Shown in pieces: positions 33,397 through 44,360 of a stretch of 64,000 bases of DNA. This DNA comes from Liopterus haemorrhoidalis (Eukaryota > Arthropoda > Insecta > Coleoptera > Dytiscidae), in assembly GCA_963971575.1 (NCBI GenBank), contig OZ020618.1, positions 45,894,509 to 45,958,508 on the forward strand, given 5' to 3'. The number at the start of each line of letters is the position of its first letter. The first letter of the stretch is position 1. A model generated the notes under the pieces. That model saw nothing but the letters and a program-made list of their open reading frames with translations. It ran no database searches and was not told the DNA's origin. The position numbers were made by a program, and so were the translations under genes.

Positions 33397-33792
33397 CTCC
33401 CTCCAAAATAAGTGTCCGATTTAGGAATGTTATTTGTTCCAAAACAAGTATCCAATTTCATAAAAAAATATGCAAAGGGATATATAACGTACATTTTCAC
33501 AATTATCTTGTAATCGTTGACTCCTCTGTGAAGTATGGTTAATTCCATACACTTCTGCAGTGTAATGAAACAATTGTCTAGTTTTTCCGCGGTTATTTCA
33601 TGTTTTATGCACGACTGCAATGAGTTCATCAATACTGGACGGGGACTCTCTGTATTGTAATGATTGAAAAGCGTTAAAGAAACCCAAATCGAGGACTAAT
33701 TTAAATAAATAACTACTGATACATTTAATTTCATTATTTCAATCATCCATTAAAAAAATTAAAATCGGAAACTTATTTTGGAACGGAGGGAG
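33397..33792 (-). mobile_element. Stowaway-like element, plant-type mariner derivative
   Basis: Left end CTCCCTCCAAAATAAGTGTC, right end the inverse of CTCCCTCCGTTCCAAAATAA, TA on both sides. These termini match what I know of plant Stowaway MITEs and their mariner-like partners. It is 396 bp, MITE-sized, and keeps a C-terminal transposase remnant on the minus strand. Confidence 0.85.
33440..33705 (-). pseudogene. Plant-type mariner (DD39D-like) transposase remnant
   Basis: The minus-strand reading starts LVLDLGFFNAFQSLQYRESP, continues SSIDELIAVVHKT, then after a +1 frameshift EITAEKLDNCFITLQKCMEL and HRGVNDYKI. The signature VLDLGFFxxxQSLQ...FxTLQxCM...GxNxYKI is the C-terminal block of the mariner-like transposases that mobilise Stowaway MITEs in plants, where the D of VLD neighbours the third catalytic site. 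The upstream two thirds is deleted. The remnant lies between the matching TIRs, so coding and termini agree. Confidence 0.75.
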
Positions 33793-33879
33793 TAGTAAAT
33801 AGTGGTGGAATTATGACGAATAATATTCTATTCTATCTTTGGCAATAAAGCGATTCTATTGGTGGTTGCCAAGTAATTG

Positions 33880-34530
33880 TTTTTGAGGTGAATACGTCTT
33901 TAATATGGCCCAAAAGACGACATCCTATTAGACGGAAGAAGTATAAACTGTGTCAACGAAGCAATCTACCTAGGACAGCTAATATCCTTCAGAAACCACC
34001 CACTAAAAGAAATACATCGAAGAATATTCCTAGGGTGGAAAAAGTTCTGGTCTCTAAGAGGAATATTCCAAGGCAATTTCTCAAAGGATATAGAAAGAAA
34101 AACTTTTAACACCTGCGTAATTCATGTAATTAACTATGAATGCCAGATATAGACAACTTCAAAGAAGCACGCAAAAACTTTAAGCATACTAAAGAAAAAT
34201 GGAAAAGTGTTGATTATCAAATGAAAGGACAAAGTCAGGGCAACAACAATCAGAGAAAGAACCGGCTGCATGGATGTAGTACAGGAATTAAGGAAATTAA
34301 AATGTAAACAGGCAGAATACACAATCGGAAGAGCAGACAACAGATAAGACCACGGAGTCAACAAACTGGTTTCTAATTTTCAAAAAAAAAGGCACAGAGG
34401 AAGACAGAGAACAAGGTGGAAAGATGAACTCAAAATCAAGGAGGCAAACTATGGAAAATACTGATATGGACAGAGAGATAGGGAGATTAATGGAGAAGGC
34501 CCATGCCCAGAGATACTGTAATAAAATAAA
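33880..34530 (+). pseudogene. LINE reverse transcriptase C-terminal part
   Basis: Plus-strand blocks: AIYLGQLISFRNHPLKEIHR RIFLGWKKFWSLRGIFQ, then ERKTFNTCVIHVINYECQ, KVRATTIRERTGCMDVVQEL, IGRADNR and HRGRQRTRWKDELK. This is the EYxYLGQxISFxNxxxKEIxxRIxxAWKxFWSL...VFNTCV...RTRWxDEL order of an RTE-like LINE. Frame changes occur about every 100-150 bases. An A/T-rich AATAAATATATTTATTTATT tail follows at 34523-34545 and probably marks the 3' end. Confidence 0.75.
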
Positions 34531-34545
34531 TATATTTATTTATTT

Positions 34546-36015
34546 TTAATTTTTTTAAATTTTGATGAAAGCCAACAGGTAACCGATTATAGGCTTCCAC
34601 GGTTTACAGTATAAGTACAGAAGAATATGTAGCAACTAGAAGGATGAAAAAAAAAAACATTTGTAAATAAAAGTAAATGTGTAGTAAGTAATACGAATAA
34701 AGCGCTATTATTAGTATTATTACGGTATTAAAAATCGGTCCAAGGTATGGGCTGCATGTTCAAAAATCTGGCTTAAAAAATCTGGAAAATAAGTCAGACT
34801 TTAAACGCTTATATCTCACTAAAGTATACTTGTATTATTATATGTCAGAGGAAAGTATGTAATGCAGATGGAAGTTGATGGTGTCAATGGATTGAGATTT
34901 CTTCATGGCCAATGCTAGTGTATTTCACAGTTGGCACTCATACAAATCCATCTTGCTCTGTTAATTGCCAGTCTTTTCAGTTATCTTTACACCAACAAGA
35001 ACTAACTATTTTAACTTATTATCATTATCTTTTGAAAAGGTCTCAAAAAATATTCAGTTTCAGATGTAATTTCTCAGAGAAAAATTGATCATTTCTCATG
35101 AGCTGAATAAATCAGAACATACCAACGAAACTGGTTTTCGCATCTTGAAAGAATTGGTCGATTGTACAGAATTTCCAAGCAAGCGCTTTTCTATAAATTT
35201 GAGTATTAGACCGATGAAGACTTAAGAATAGATGAGTGCTGGAGAAACATCTAACACAGTCTAAAAAACTAATTACTCCAGATATTCAATTTTTACGGTT
35301 TCTCTTCGCCATTAAACAAACGAATTGAATCAATGGTTCGACTAAGGATTCGTAATGTTTTCAAATACTGTAAGGTGTTGTCGAACTTCATCAAAGTTAA
35401 TTTTTTGGAGATACAATACGCTCCGCATACTATAGTTTAGTACTATAGTTTGTTAGCGACTAATTATAATTTAGATTTCTTGTTACGGGGACCATAGGTC
35501 AAGTTCCAGAATTCATCGATTGACTAATCGACAACTCTATCAAGCGGTAAAGTTGGCCATGATTCAAGCGTAATTTAAATGAAATATATGCCGCCATTTA
35601 TCAATGATTAACATGTAATCTTAAAATGTTTCTGGAAATCATCATTGAAATATTTATTCACTTGCATATATATTCGCTACATAATTGCTTTGCGGTGTAT
35701 TATTTTGCAACATATTAAAATGATTCTAAATCTGAAACACTTAATTCATTAGAATCAGACGAGGATGTATCTTTTTGCACTTATTTTGAAAATAATATCA
35801 GCGTCATGACGTTAGCAAAAATTTTAGATTAGGTAAATATTAGACAAATCAACAAATTATTCCAGATTTCAATGCTAATAATATTCCATCGGTTCCATCG
35901 ATTACGTCATTGATTGAATTAATCGATTAATTTGCTGATGAGTTCTGGAATTTGCTCATACTCTATCTGACAGAAGCCGTCTTGGGCCAGAGTGATAGAT
36001 ATATTTATTACAAAT
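34546..36015. other. Unassigned DNA
   Basis: No coding sequence recognised. A possible MITE at 35498-35957 is listed separately. Confidence 0.5.
35498..35957. mobile_element. Candidate MITE with imperfect TIRs
   Basis: TCAAGTTCCAGAATTCATCG at the left pairs with GATGAGTTCTGGAATTTGCT at the right; about three quarters of 28 positions agree. The next bases (ACTAATCGA and TCGATTAAT) also pair. No target duplication is clear. Confidence 0.4.
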
Positions 36016-36019
36016 CAAT

Positions 36020-37650
36020 AATATTGCTATCTTGGTACTAAGAAAAGTGTAGGCCCAGATAATATCCCAGCACTATTTATTAAAAACTTAACACACAGCC
36101 TCACTTTACCTTTGTATATAATTTTTAACAAAGCCCTCAACGAAAATACTTTTCTAGATGTATGGAAAATAGCTATCATTGTGCCCATCTTTAAATTTGG
36201 CGATAAAAGTTTGATAAAAAAATACCGCCCCATCTCCAAATTGTGTATTTTTGGGAAAATTTTAGAATCTTTAATTTACAATTTTATATATGAATCAAAG
36301 CATCATTTTATACCATAACAACATGGATAGAACAATATATACTGATTTTTTACTAAAAAATATGAATCAACGGAAGCAAATTGGTGCAGTGTACACGGAA
36401 TTCAGTAAGGCATTTGATAAAATTAATCACAATATTTTAATTAACAAATTGCTGAAGTTCGGTATACACGGCGATCTTTTACAATGGATCATCTCTTACA
36501 TCTCCAACAGAAGTCAAGCCGTACAAATAAATAGATATACTTCCTCATATATTATTATTACATCTGGAGTGCCTCAAGGATCTCACCTTGGGCCATTACT
36601 ATTTACAATTTTTATAAACGATGTACTCTCAGTCATAAAACACTCCAATATACTCTTGTTTGCTGACGATATAAAATTCTATAAGAAAATTGAGAGTTTA
36701 TCCGATTCTCAATTGTTACAAGAAGATCTTCATAACTTTCAAACTTTTTGTGATATAAATAAATTATTTTTAAATTATGACAAATGCCAAATTATAACTT
36801 TTACTAGAAATAGAACTAGAATAACATATAATTATATCCTAAACGATAAAATCATCCAAACATTCAACTGTGTGAGAGATCTTGGGGTACTTCTGGATTC
36901 AAAACTCTTATTTGACCGTCATATTGACTTCATCTGTTGTAAGGTCTTGAAAATGTTGGGATTTATAATCCGTTCTACTAAAAAATTTCAGTCTATTGCT
37001 GTCTTTAAGTCACTGTATTTTTCCTTTGTATTTAGTCATTTAAATTTTGCATTTGTTGTATGGAATCCTAATTAACTTGAATATTAATTATATTAATTAA
37101 CAGAATATGTAAACTATGATGCGGCATGTCTTCCCTTTAACATGTTATATTTGAGCGATCGTCGCTCGCTTACAGACATGACTTTATATAAAGTTGTAAC
37201 AAATAATATTTCTTCTATTGAATTATTATCATTAATAACATTTCGAATTCAGAGATGTAATACCCGTGGTACGGTACTTTTTCATCAACCTTTGTCAAAC
37301 ACCAAATCATTCGATAATTCAGTAATAAATAGACTTTGCACCTCTTATAATAACAATTTTTCAGATATTGACCTTTTTAACGTAAACTTAATTCAATTTA
37401 AACGCCTTTTTATTAAAAAATTAAAGCCCATACTTTCTGGCTGATATATATATATATATATCTTTTCCATTTTAACCGTTCTATACTTCTATATTTAATA
37501 TTCATTTCATTATTCAGTTGTATATTTATACATTAATATGATATAATTTGTTATCACTTTTTATGTAAATGTGTAAAAAATTTGATAGCGAACACTTCAC
37601 TGGGTTTGTCCTGTTTGTGTTCCAAACAATGTAAAATAAATAAAAAAATT
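36020..37650 (+). mobile_element. CR1/jockey-like LINE, 5'-truncated
   Basis: Coding blocks run from 36040 to 37443, then a (TA)n stretch, an A/T-rich 3' UTR and a terminus AATGTAAAATAAATAAAAAA near 37650. The endonuclease and ORF1 are absent. Confidence 0.8.
36040..37443 (+). pseudogene. LINE reverse transcriptase, CR1-like
   Basis: N-side text KSVGPDNIPALFIKNLTHSL, FLDVWKIAIIVPIFKFGDKS and KYRPISKLCIFGKILESLI is the start of the polymerase fingers. The longest frame (36290-37075, 261 residues) contains FSKAFDKINH, GVPQGSHLGPLLFTIFINDV and the catalytic FADDIK box, where the usual YADD/FADD aspartates are kept, then LNYDKCQIITF and VRDLGVLLDSKLLFDRHID. A short gap (37075-37140) leads into RRSLTDMTLYKVV and RCNTRGTVLFHQPLSN, with LCTSYNNN, the CR1-type C-terminal tail ending at TGA 37442-37444. 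Lesions: at least two frameshifts around 36290-36360 and a stop at 37075. The palm motifs are intact, but the protein is split and truncated. Confidence 0.85.
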
Positions 37651-37654
37651 AATA

Positions 37655-38950
37655 ATTATTTACAAAAATTCTGATATTAGCTTTGTAGCTAAATTTATGC
37701 ACCACGCGACGCTCGCTTGGTCGGTTTAATTATAATTAAATTAATAATAAAAAGGATGAAAAGCAATTATCACCCCAACAGTTATTTGGAAAATAAATAA
37801 AATTGTTAAGTATGCAGGTATAGTAAAACATATGTCTTAGTTAATTGTTAGTTCTTAGATACCGACATGCAAAATAAGTTCTAAACGTTAACTCAATTAC
37901 GTAACGATAAAAAGAACTTATAAAGACTATTCATTAAGGTTCAACTTTGTTAATTAAGAGAATTAATTACAGGCCCACAGAGCAGTAACTCTCCCTGTGA
38001 AAAATATATCCTACTCGATAAAATGTAAATGAATGATGCAAAATCTGCTGGTTCATTAAACATTCGGTAAATTATTCGTGTAATAAATTTACTAAGACAA
38101 TACATTTTGTAAGATCTGATATTATTTCTTTAAGTTTTAACAAAAGGAATCTTGTTCTTCATTTGACAGTTTACAACAATCACAGAGCTTTTAATCTTAG
38201 GTGAAGCTTTAGTAAAGCTGGACTTGACATCGTGAAATTCATTGAGCTATAAATCTAAGGAGGGTCGTAAATATTTGCTAACTCTATGTTGATAGGAATA
38301 AGCCATAAAATTAGCAAAATAGCATATAACACAGAATTAGTTTGATCTTACTACCATAGTTTCAAGTAACTACCATTTGCGCAAAAAGCACTTAGGTTCA
38401 AATTCCAAATCAAATACAAACTTAAAAATAATTTTTGCCTTTTCTGCAAAATTATGATTAAACGGCTTATTGCTCTATATAGAAGGCGCATTCAGCATAA
38501 CTGTGCAGTATTAACTCTGTGGCGCCCAAGTTTTTTGTTACCTGACTACTGTGTAAACTGTGCAAGACGCAACCGCAGCCTTAGTTTAACTCACTTCTAC
38601 AAACTCTGCGTTTGCGTCTGACGATAATAAAACGTTAGAAATGGCTTTACGTACAGATCTAATGTTTCAAATGTAATCAGCTGGCCATAATTGGTCCCCA
38701 TGTTTTTTCATTTATGTATAGAAGAGTTTTAAAGCAAAAAATCCAAATTGAGAAAATAGTAGTTAATGGATACATGAATTATTAATGAATTAGATCCGGG
38801 ATACATGACAATATCCTAATCCCAACGTGTTACAAAATTAAATAGAATTCTTGTACATGAGACACGAATAACGAGATTTAGCGCGAAATGATCGATGCGA
38901 CATGTGCGATGTTCTCTTTCAGTAAAACGCTACACGTGACACGGAACACG
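37655..38950. other. Unassigned DNA
   Basis: No gene or element recognised. Confidence 0.5.
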
Positions 38951-38962
38951 ATATAGTACATA

Positions 38963-39346
38963 GTGGCGGAAAAGAAACGTTCTATTCAGAGGGTGTTAGG
39001 AGTGAAAGGCTATGGGTGTGACGTGCCGCCGCGACCGGGAATCGCGCGATGTATTCTGCATAAGTGCATTCTTGTAGCAGCGTTGGCCGACCCCGTAAGT
39101 GCATTTACATGTTACTCTGAGTCGCTTGACATACTCTCTCTCCCTCCAAATATGCGAACCAAGAATATGGCGTGCTTACACATTATACAACCGTACACGA
39201 TGGAGGAATCGATCAAAGACGCTGTTAGATGGACGCTTTACAATGCAATGTACATTTCATTATACGTTATATACTATACCTTTATACATATAAAACAACA
39301 AATAAACAACATTTTTAAAATAAGCCAATTAAACAGAAAAATATAA
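38963..39346 (+). other. Open frame of 127 residues, unknown
   Basis: Begins MAEKKRSIQRVLGVKGYGCD and ends IFKISQLNRKI, with a hydrophobic aromatic stretch near residues 93-108 (NAMYISLYVIYYTF). The first 180 bases are GC-richer than the surroundings. I recognise no domain, and no splice or promoter context is evident. It could be a chance frame or part of an unidentified element. Confidence 0.15.
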
Positions 39347-39349
39347 CCA

Positions 39350-40285
39350 TCTTAGAAATCAGTTAGTAATGAAGAAGCTAGACCTGAGATTTATTATAAG
39401 AACTAACAGTCTAACTGCTGCCTCGCTACTGGTATAAATCAGCAATAGCTAACTAAACTCTCGTTTATAATTGCTCAACAACTTAGTGCATAAGGATTTC
39501 ACAAAGGGCTTCACTGGGCTATCTGTTTGTAATAAACAAAACAAAGAGATTACTGTGATTTATTATAAAGGAGGATTTAGAGCAGGTACATATCGGCAAT
39601 GGGTTTAAAGCATTTATGCGAACCGTTTCAGAAAGCTCCAATATATTTTTTTGATTTTAACTATCATTGTATTCAATGTGCCTCTTAAGCCCAGTTGTGC
39701 CAATTTTTACTAGGTGCATTGCTAGGTATTTTTAGGATTTAAGGAAAGCTAAAAATTTTAAAACATTTGGTGCAATTGGACTTTACAGAAATAATTTATG
39801 TTTCTTTTTCTCAATTTAGGCTTCTTTGTAAACGATACTGGTAGTATATTAAATCAGTAACAACATGTATAAGTTTCCCGCTATATACTCGTATAAGCAG
39901 TCGTTGCTCTAGTCAACAGCTGCAACGTGAAGCACTTTATCTTTTATATTGTGAATTTATTTATTATTGCTCTCCGTGATTAGTCCTAATAAGTTGCAGA
40001 TAGAGAGATTACCGTACTTCCTCTTTTTTTTTTTTTTGTTAGTCAATACTCGTGCACACGTACGTATCAAGGGATCAGATGATATTCAATAGTAAACCGA
40101 AGAGTAAAATTATTGTCGAAAATAAAAACATAATTCTTATTATGAGTGATAGTATATAGCTTAAAATCTTTCCAGATACACCTGCCAAAACCGCAACAAA
40201 ATAGTTGCAGCCATTTTCTATCAAATTAAAGTAATATTTCTCGAAAAAAAAAAAATATATATATGTATTTGAATGCCGTCTTTCA
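39350..40285. other. Unassigned AT-rich DNA
   Basis: Low-complexity T and A tracts near 40024-40036 and 40244-40266. No coding signal. Confidence 0.5.
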
Positions 40286-40289
40286 GACT

Positions 40290-41100
40290 TGTCTTTCAGT
40301 CACTTCAAGTTGGTTGTCCATATATCACTTCTTGCGCCATTTTCAGTACCATATTTTGGATTTGCCACTTCTTGAGTCTTTCGATGTAATTACGAGTTTC
40401 TTTTTTGCTGGATCTTTTTGCTATTGAAACGTGATCCACCTTAGGCATCCGATTTTAATGATAGACAATAAGTCCGTTTACAAGATTGTTTACTTACTTT
40501 AACTTTTGCTACCGTTAGGTGTCAATTTAGGCTGGAGTTTATGTTTCTGCTAAAGTTGATGATTTTTTCCATAACTTTTTCCAATTCTTTCTGTCTTTCG
40601 TCAAGGCTTTAGCGTTCCTCCAATATTTTCTTGTTTTTTCAACCGCATTCTTCAGTTCTTCGCTCAATGTTTTCCTTGGCCTTCCTCCGCGATTTCTCCT
40701 GGATGTAATCGCTTCCATGATTTTTTGTTTCCCTGACATTATTCATCCTATTCACTTATCCATACCACCGTAGCTGTCCTTCTTCAATGGCTTGCCCCAC
40801 AGGATTCGCGCCAAACTTTTCTCTGAAAGTCGAGTTTCTGATTCAGTACAATTTGGTTTTGACTACATTTTTTCTCATTTAAGTGCTGCTTACTCTGCAT
40901 CGCATTGCTTCCTTGGTAGTCCATGACTACAATCCGTATTCTATTACAAGTGCCGCTACTTTTTTGAAAATTTGTACCTTCGCTTCTTTCGATATCTCTC
41001 TTTTATTGAAGAATGATGTCTTTATACTGTTAAACAGTGTGCCAGATTCCCTCTGATATTTCAGCCTCTAACTTCCCATCTTGTGAGGAGATAAAATAGA
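40290..41100 (-). pseudogene. LINE reverse transcriptase C-terminal part
   Basis: The clearest part (40739-40539) reads EAITSRRNRGGRPRKTLSEE, LKNAVEKTRKYWRNAKALTK and DRKNWKKLWKK. This is the GRPRKTW...A..DRxxWK tail of RTE-like LINEs. Upstream on the same strand, degenerate text (VVWISE, TVWHTV, IERSEGTNFQKS) carries on the post-palm region to about 41100. Frameshifted throughout. Confidence 0.6.
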
Positions 41101-41587
41101 CCATTTTTAGACTGGTATTAAAATAATTAATTAATTTTCCGGTGTCCCTCCGAAATTATCAATAGTAACTAGGTTGGCGACCTGCTTATACCATTTAATA
41201 ACCCTGTTAAAATAAAAACCAGGTTAAAAGATTTATGTATTTTTTCTCTTAATACCATATTTGGAATTTAAATAATTCTAACAGATATTTTGCATTAGCT
41301 AATTTGACGTTTAAATAAATTTGTACAGTTAAGTTATAATACTTTTTAAACAAATTGACGTTTTATGAAGAAATTAAAATGGGTAATATAACATTTTGTT
41401 TACAAATTTAATTCTTGTAATTTTTCACTGACAGAAATATTGGGTTACAATATTTAATGGAAATGTTAATAAAATTGTTAAGATAGTGGAAATTCTTGTC
41501 AAATTGTATAAAATGAAAGTTAAAATATTTTACAAAATAACATTTATCTGCAGTTAGTATATAGGAGAAACAAAAACTGTTGTTTGT

Positions 41588-41707
41588 TTTTAGGGTTTTG
41601 TAGGTATGACCAAAAAACCCTTATAGCGTGCGTCACTTGCATATCTATGTATTGGTCTGTCGTCTTCTCTGTTTGTCTGTATGATCAGTAGAAATTGTGG
41701 CGAAACC
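41588..41707 (+). repeat. Family H repeat, 5' end only (copy E)
   Basis: GTTTTTAGGGTTTTGTAGGT followed by ATGACCAAAAAACCCTTATA, a shortened GTCT tract (TCTGTTTGTCTGT) and GTAGAAATTGTGGCGAAAC. Similarity to copies B and C stops near 41707. Confidence 0.8.
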
Positions 41708-42029
41708 ACGATCCCAAATAATTTGACAATCGCAGAGGAAGAAGCCTCAGTCGAAGTGGAAAAAGTGCTTCGAAATTTGGTTCAAACGTATGGTTCAAAC
41801 TGTATACTGATCTTCATGGAGAATATTTTGAAGAACAATAAAGCCACTTTTGTTGATAAATTATTGTTTCTGAGCTCAAATCCCGAAATATAATAGGAAA
41901 CCCTCCTATTTGACAAACGTATGTATGTATAATTACTAAATATTGATGACAACTTCAAAAGGGATAAGGAGGTACAGGAACAGGAAAGAACAGACAAAAT
42001 AGACAAATCGCGGAATGTGAAAAGATATA

Positions 42030-42175
42030 AAGAGATAAGAGTGATCGGAAGGACTTAAGGGGAAAAGAGAAAGATCAGGGCAACGAACAGAGGTACAATA
42101 GATACTGGGCAAAGCCAGAGGACAAGCTCTGTAGAATGTGCAAGGAAGAAGAAGTAACATTGGAGGATTTAGCTA
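42030..42175 (+). pseudogene. LINE C-terminal scrap, FRCGxEER family
   Basis: GNEQRYNRYWAKPEDKLCRM then CKEEEVTLEDLAT matches the knuckle region of the copies at 8630, 30222 and 50515. The H of the knuckle is replaced by D in this copy. Short (TA)n runs follow at once (42184-42206). Confidence 0.6.
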
Positions 42176-42181
42176 CGAGTT

Positions 42182-42305
42182 GCATATATATATATATATA
42201 TATATAATAAGTATATTAGATTATTCCGTTCCAAAACTATATAATGTAGAAGTTATTGGGATAAACGGTGGAGGTAAGTATATATATATATATATATATA
42301 TTGAT
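42182..42305. repeat. Two (TA)n microsatellites
   Basis: TA runs at about 42184-42206 and 42278-42301, separated by about 70 bases of ordinary sequence. Confidence 0.9.
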
Positions 42306-42378
42306 ACATATACATACATATATTGATGACTACTTCATAAAAAAGTGTGGACTAAATTCTATTTTTCACACATTTACT

Positions 42379-42654
42379 TTACAAAAAAATTGAAGTGTAT
42401 TCTTTTTGAAAGGTCCTAAAAAACTTCATCCTGTCCTTTTGACACTTAAAATCCACTCGAAATTTGACAGTGTCTCTACCAATATCCGTTGCAATGCAGC
42501 ATCCTTTCTCCGCTTGGTTGTAACAGTGATCTGTATTATCGCCGTGTGTGGTTGTACCAGATGATCGGATTATAACAATCAGGCCTAAGTCGACCAGATC
42601 AGACTGGAGACAAAACCGTCTCGCCTTATCAGATATTATAATGAGGGCATGCAT
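42379..42654 (-). other. Open frame of 91 residues, unknown
   Basis: Starts MHALIIISDKARRFCLQSDL and contains GDNTDHCYNQAEKGCC, a small cysteine cluster, then KDRMKFFRTFQKEYTSIF. I do not recognise it. It is GC-richer than its flanks, which could mean an old element fragment or an exon; neither is supported by splice signals that I can defend. Confidence 0.2.
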
Positions 42655-43152
42655 CAGCGCAGTGCGCCAACCACGCTAATTCGTTCGTTAGAGAAGATGG
42701 AGGAGTTGGGTCGTTACAGGGACTTGTAATTTGTTAATGATGGTCTGATGTAAGAACGACATCACTCATTCATCAAGTTATCAGCACAAGTGATGGACGT
42801 TACACTTTTCAATGTGTTCATGTCAGTTCCCATTACCTCTCAACGGTCAGGCATCCTTAGATATTTATTACACATACAGTGGAAGAAAAAACTAGGCGTA
42901 CACTTGTAGATACTTATAATTTATATAGAGATAGACGTTGCATATTAGAGCACGAAGACTTGCGTTCTTATCCCGGGTATCTTTTTGGAATTTTTACCGA
43001 CCAATACATCATTGCATTCAATTCAAGGGTAAACTCAACCTCAAGTATTAAATAAGCAGTAAGTAAACAAGTATTAAAAATTGAAGTGAATTTCATAGAT
43101 TTCAGAGTTTAGCAATTGAAGGCGCAAACATAATGCTGGATTCCTGGAATAA

Positions 43153-43156
43153 TATT

Positions 43157-43203
<47 letters not shown>

Positions 43204-43213
43204 TTTGTTTATT
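43153..43213. repeat. (TTTA)n microsatellite
   Basis: About 15 ATTT/TTTA units with one G interruption near 43206. Confidence 0.95.
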
Positions 43214-43748
43214 TTATTTCGGTCATGCAACAGAACAAAGCCCAATTCTAGTATGACACTAAAACTGTTAGGTAGAATGGCGAATCCTGATTTCATATCA
43301 AATTTTAATTTTTCTCCATCACGTCTAGTTTTTTTGGTTGTAATTCTCAAAAGAAAGTATCATGGATAATATTTTTAGATAAATAACTTTCAGTATGAAA
43401 CAAGATAAAAAATGTAGAATTTTTGGCAATTCTTAATTATTATTTACTTACCATTAACACTTCTCAAGGAGAAAAGCACACCTTGTAGCCTTCTTCTTGT
43501 TTTTTGCGAAATTCTCATGAATGCATGACTTTTTGACGTTACCGCTTATATGTGCTATTTACCACTCAACACTTTTGATGTGTAAGTGTTTACATATTAC
43601 AATTATTGCCTATTTATACGAAGCTTAAAGGCGCATCTCCACTATGCCGCAGTTTGCCAGTTGGCAAGGCCAGCTGGCAATGCCAACTGGCAAACCCAGT
43701 GGCTGTATACACGTCCACATCTGTGTTGGCATTTAGTTTAGTCGCACA

Positions 43749-43907
43749 ATGTTCAAGGAGGAAGATTTACTAATTGCTTCAGCTGCTGTTATCATACTTG
43801 ACAGTGAAGAAAAAATACGCAAACGGCGCAAACGACTGTTTTGGGTACGTCCAAGTCTTCAAAGTAGATCTCGCACCGGACTTATTACATTCCCTCTCTT
43901 TTTTTAA
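43749..43907 (+). pseudogene. Harbinger transposase N-terminus
   Basis: A 52-codon frame MFKEEDLLIASAAVIILDSE followed by EKIRKRRKRLFWVRPSLQSR. The pattern (E)xxLLxAAAxVxxxxxEEExxxKRRKRxxWVRPWLxxR is the N-terminal leader of animal Harbinger nuclease proteins. After the RPSLQSR block the frame leaves homology, which marks the internal deletion joint (about 43870). The DDE nuclease domain is entirely missing. Confidence 0.7.
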
Positions 43908-44108
43908 TTCGCGCGAAAAATGACACATCAAGTTTTTGATTTTTCTATCAATTTCTTCTTTTTGTACTCCAAAACTAACCGCAATTTCCAATAGAGCGTC
44001 ACATCTCTTATTCCTGTCTTTATAGTCCTTTAAACGACAGTCCCACAAAACAGGACGATCCCGGTACAAATCGATGAAATTAAACACTTTTTCGTTTGTC
44101 CACTCCAT
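43779..44108 (-). CDS. MADF-domain protein of Harbinger element
   Basis: Begins MEWTNEKVFNFIDLYRDRPV LWDCRLKDYKDRNKRCDALL, then EIAVSFGVQKEEIDRKIKNL and HFSRELKKERECNKSGARS. W-x(n)-LIxLYRxxPxLWDxxxKxYxxRxxRxxA...I..K..NLR..F.REL is the MADF (Myb/SANT-like) fold. In Harbinger elements this second protein binds DNA and helps import the transposase. About 85 residues of domain are intact. The frame then runs across the deletion joint into antisense transposase sequence (about the last 25 residues). It may be translatable, but no promoter is identified. Confidence 0.75.
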   Translation of the reverse strand: MEWTNEKVFNFIDLYRDRPVLWDCRLKDYKDRNKRCDALLEIAVSFGVQKEEIDRKIKNLMCHFSRELKKERECNKSGARSTLKTWTYPKQSFAPFAYFFFTVKYDNSS

Positions 44109-44360
44109 CTATAAACAACGTTGCTCATATGCGTCTGAATCACAACCTGAATTTAAGCCTAAAGCCGCGTGATGCCAGTTGGCACGTCCCCACTCACCGT
44201 TCTTATCGGCTTTCTTTGAAGGAGACCGACACTCGAGCGATTCTCGTTGGCATGCCGCTGGCACGATGGCATGTGCCAACGGTCACGTCCACACTATGCC
44301 GCAGTTTGCCAACGGGCCTTGCCAACTGGCAAACTGCGGCATAGTGTGGACGCCGCTTTA

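Larger units (their letters stand above)
43628..44357. mobile_element. PIF/Harbinger derivative with both gene remnants (730 bp)
   Basis: TTA lies at both edges (43625-43627 and 44358-44360), a Harbinger-type 3-bp target. Both ends carry CACTATGCCGCAGTTTGCCA GTTGGCAAGGCC-type sequence in inverted orientation. The right end additionally folds on itself: 44286-44311 pairs perfectly with 44327-44352 (26 bp). The interior keeps the start of the transposase gene on plus and most of a MADF-domain gene on minus, the two-gene arrangement of Harbinger elements. Confidence 0.88.

Noticed and set aside
36290..37075. A functional reverse transcriptase gene
   Set aside because: Catalytic boxes are intact, but the endonuclease, N-terminus and continuous frame are missing, so it is a truncated LINE copy.
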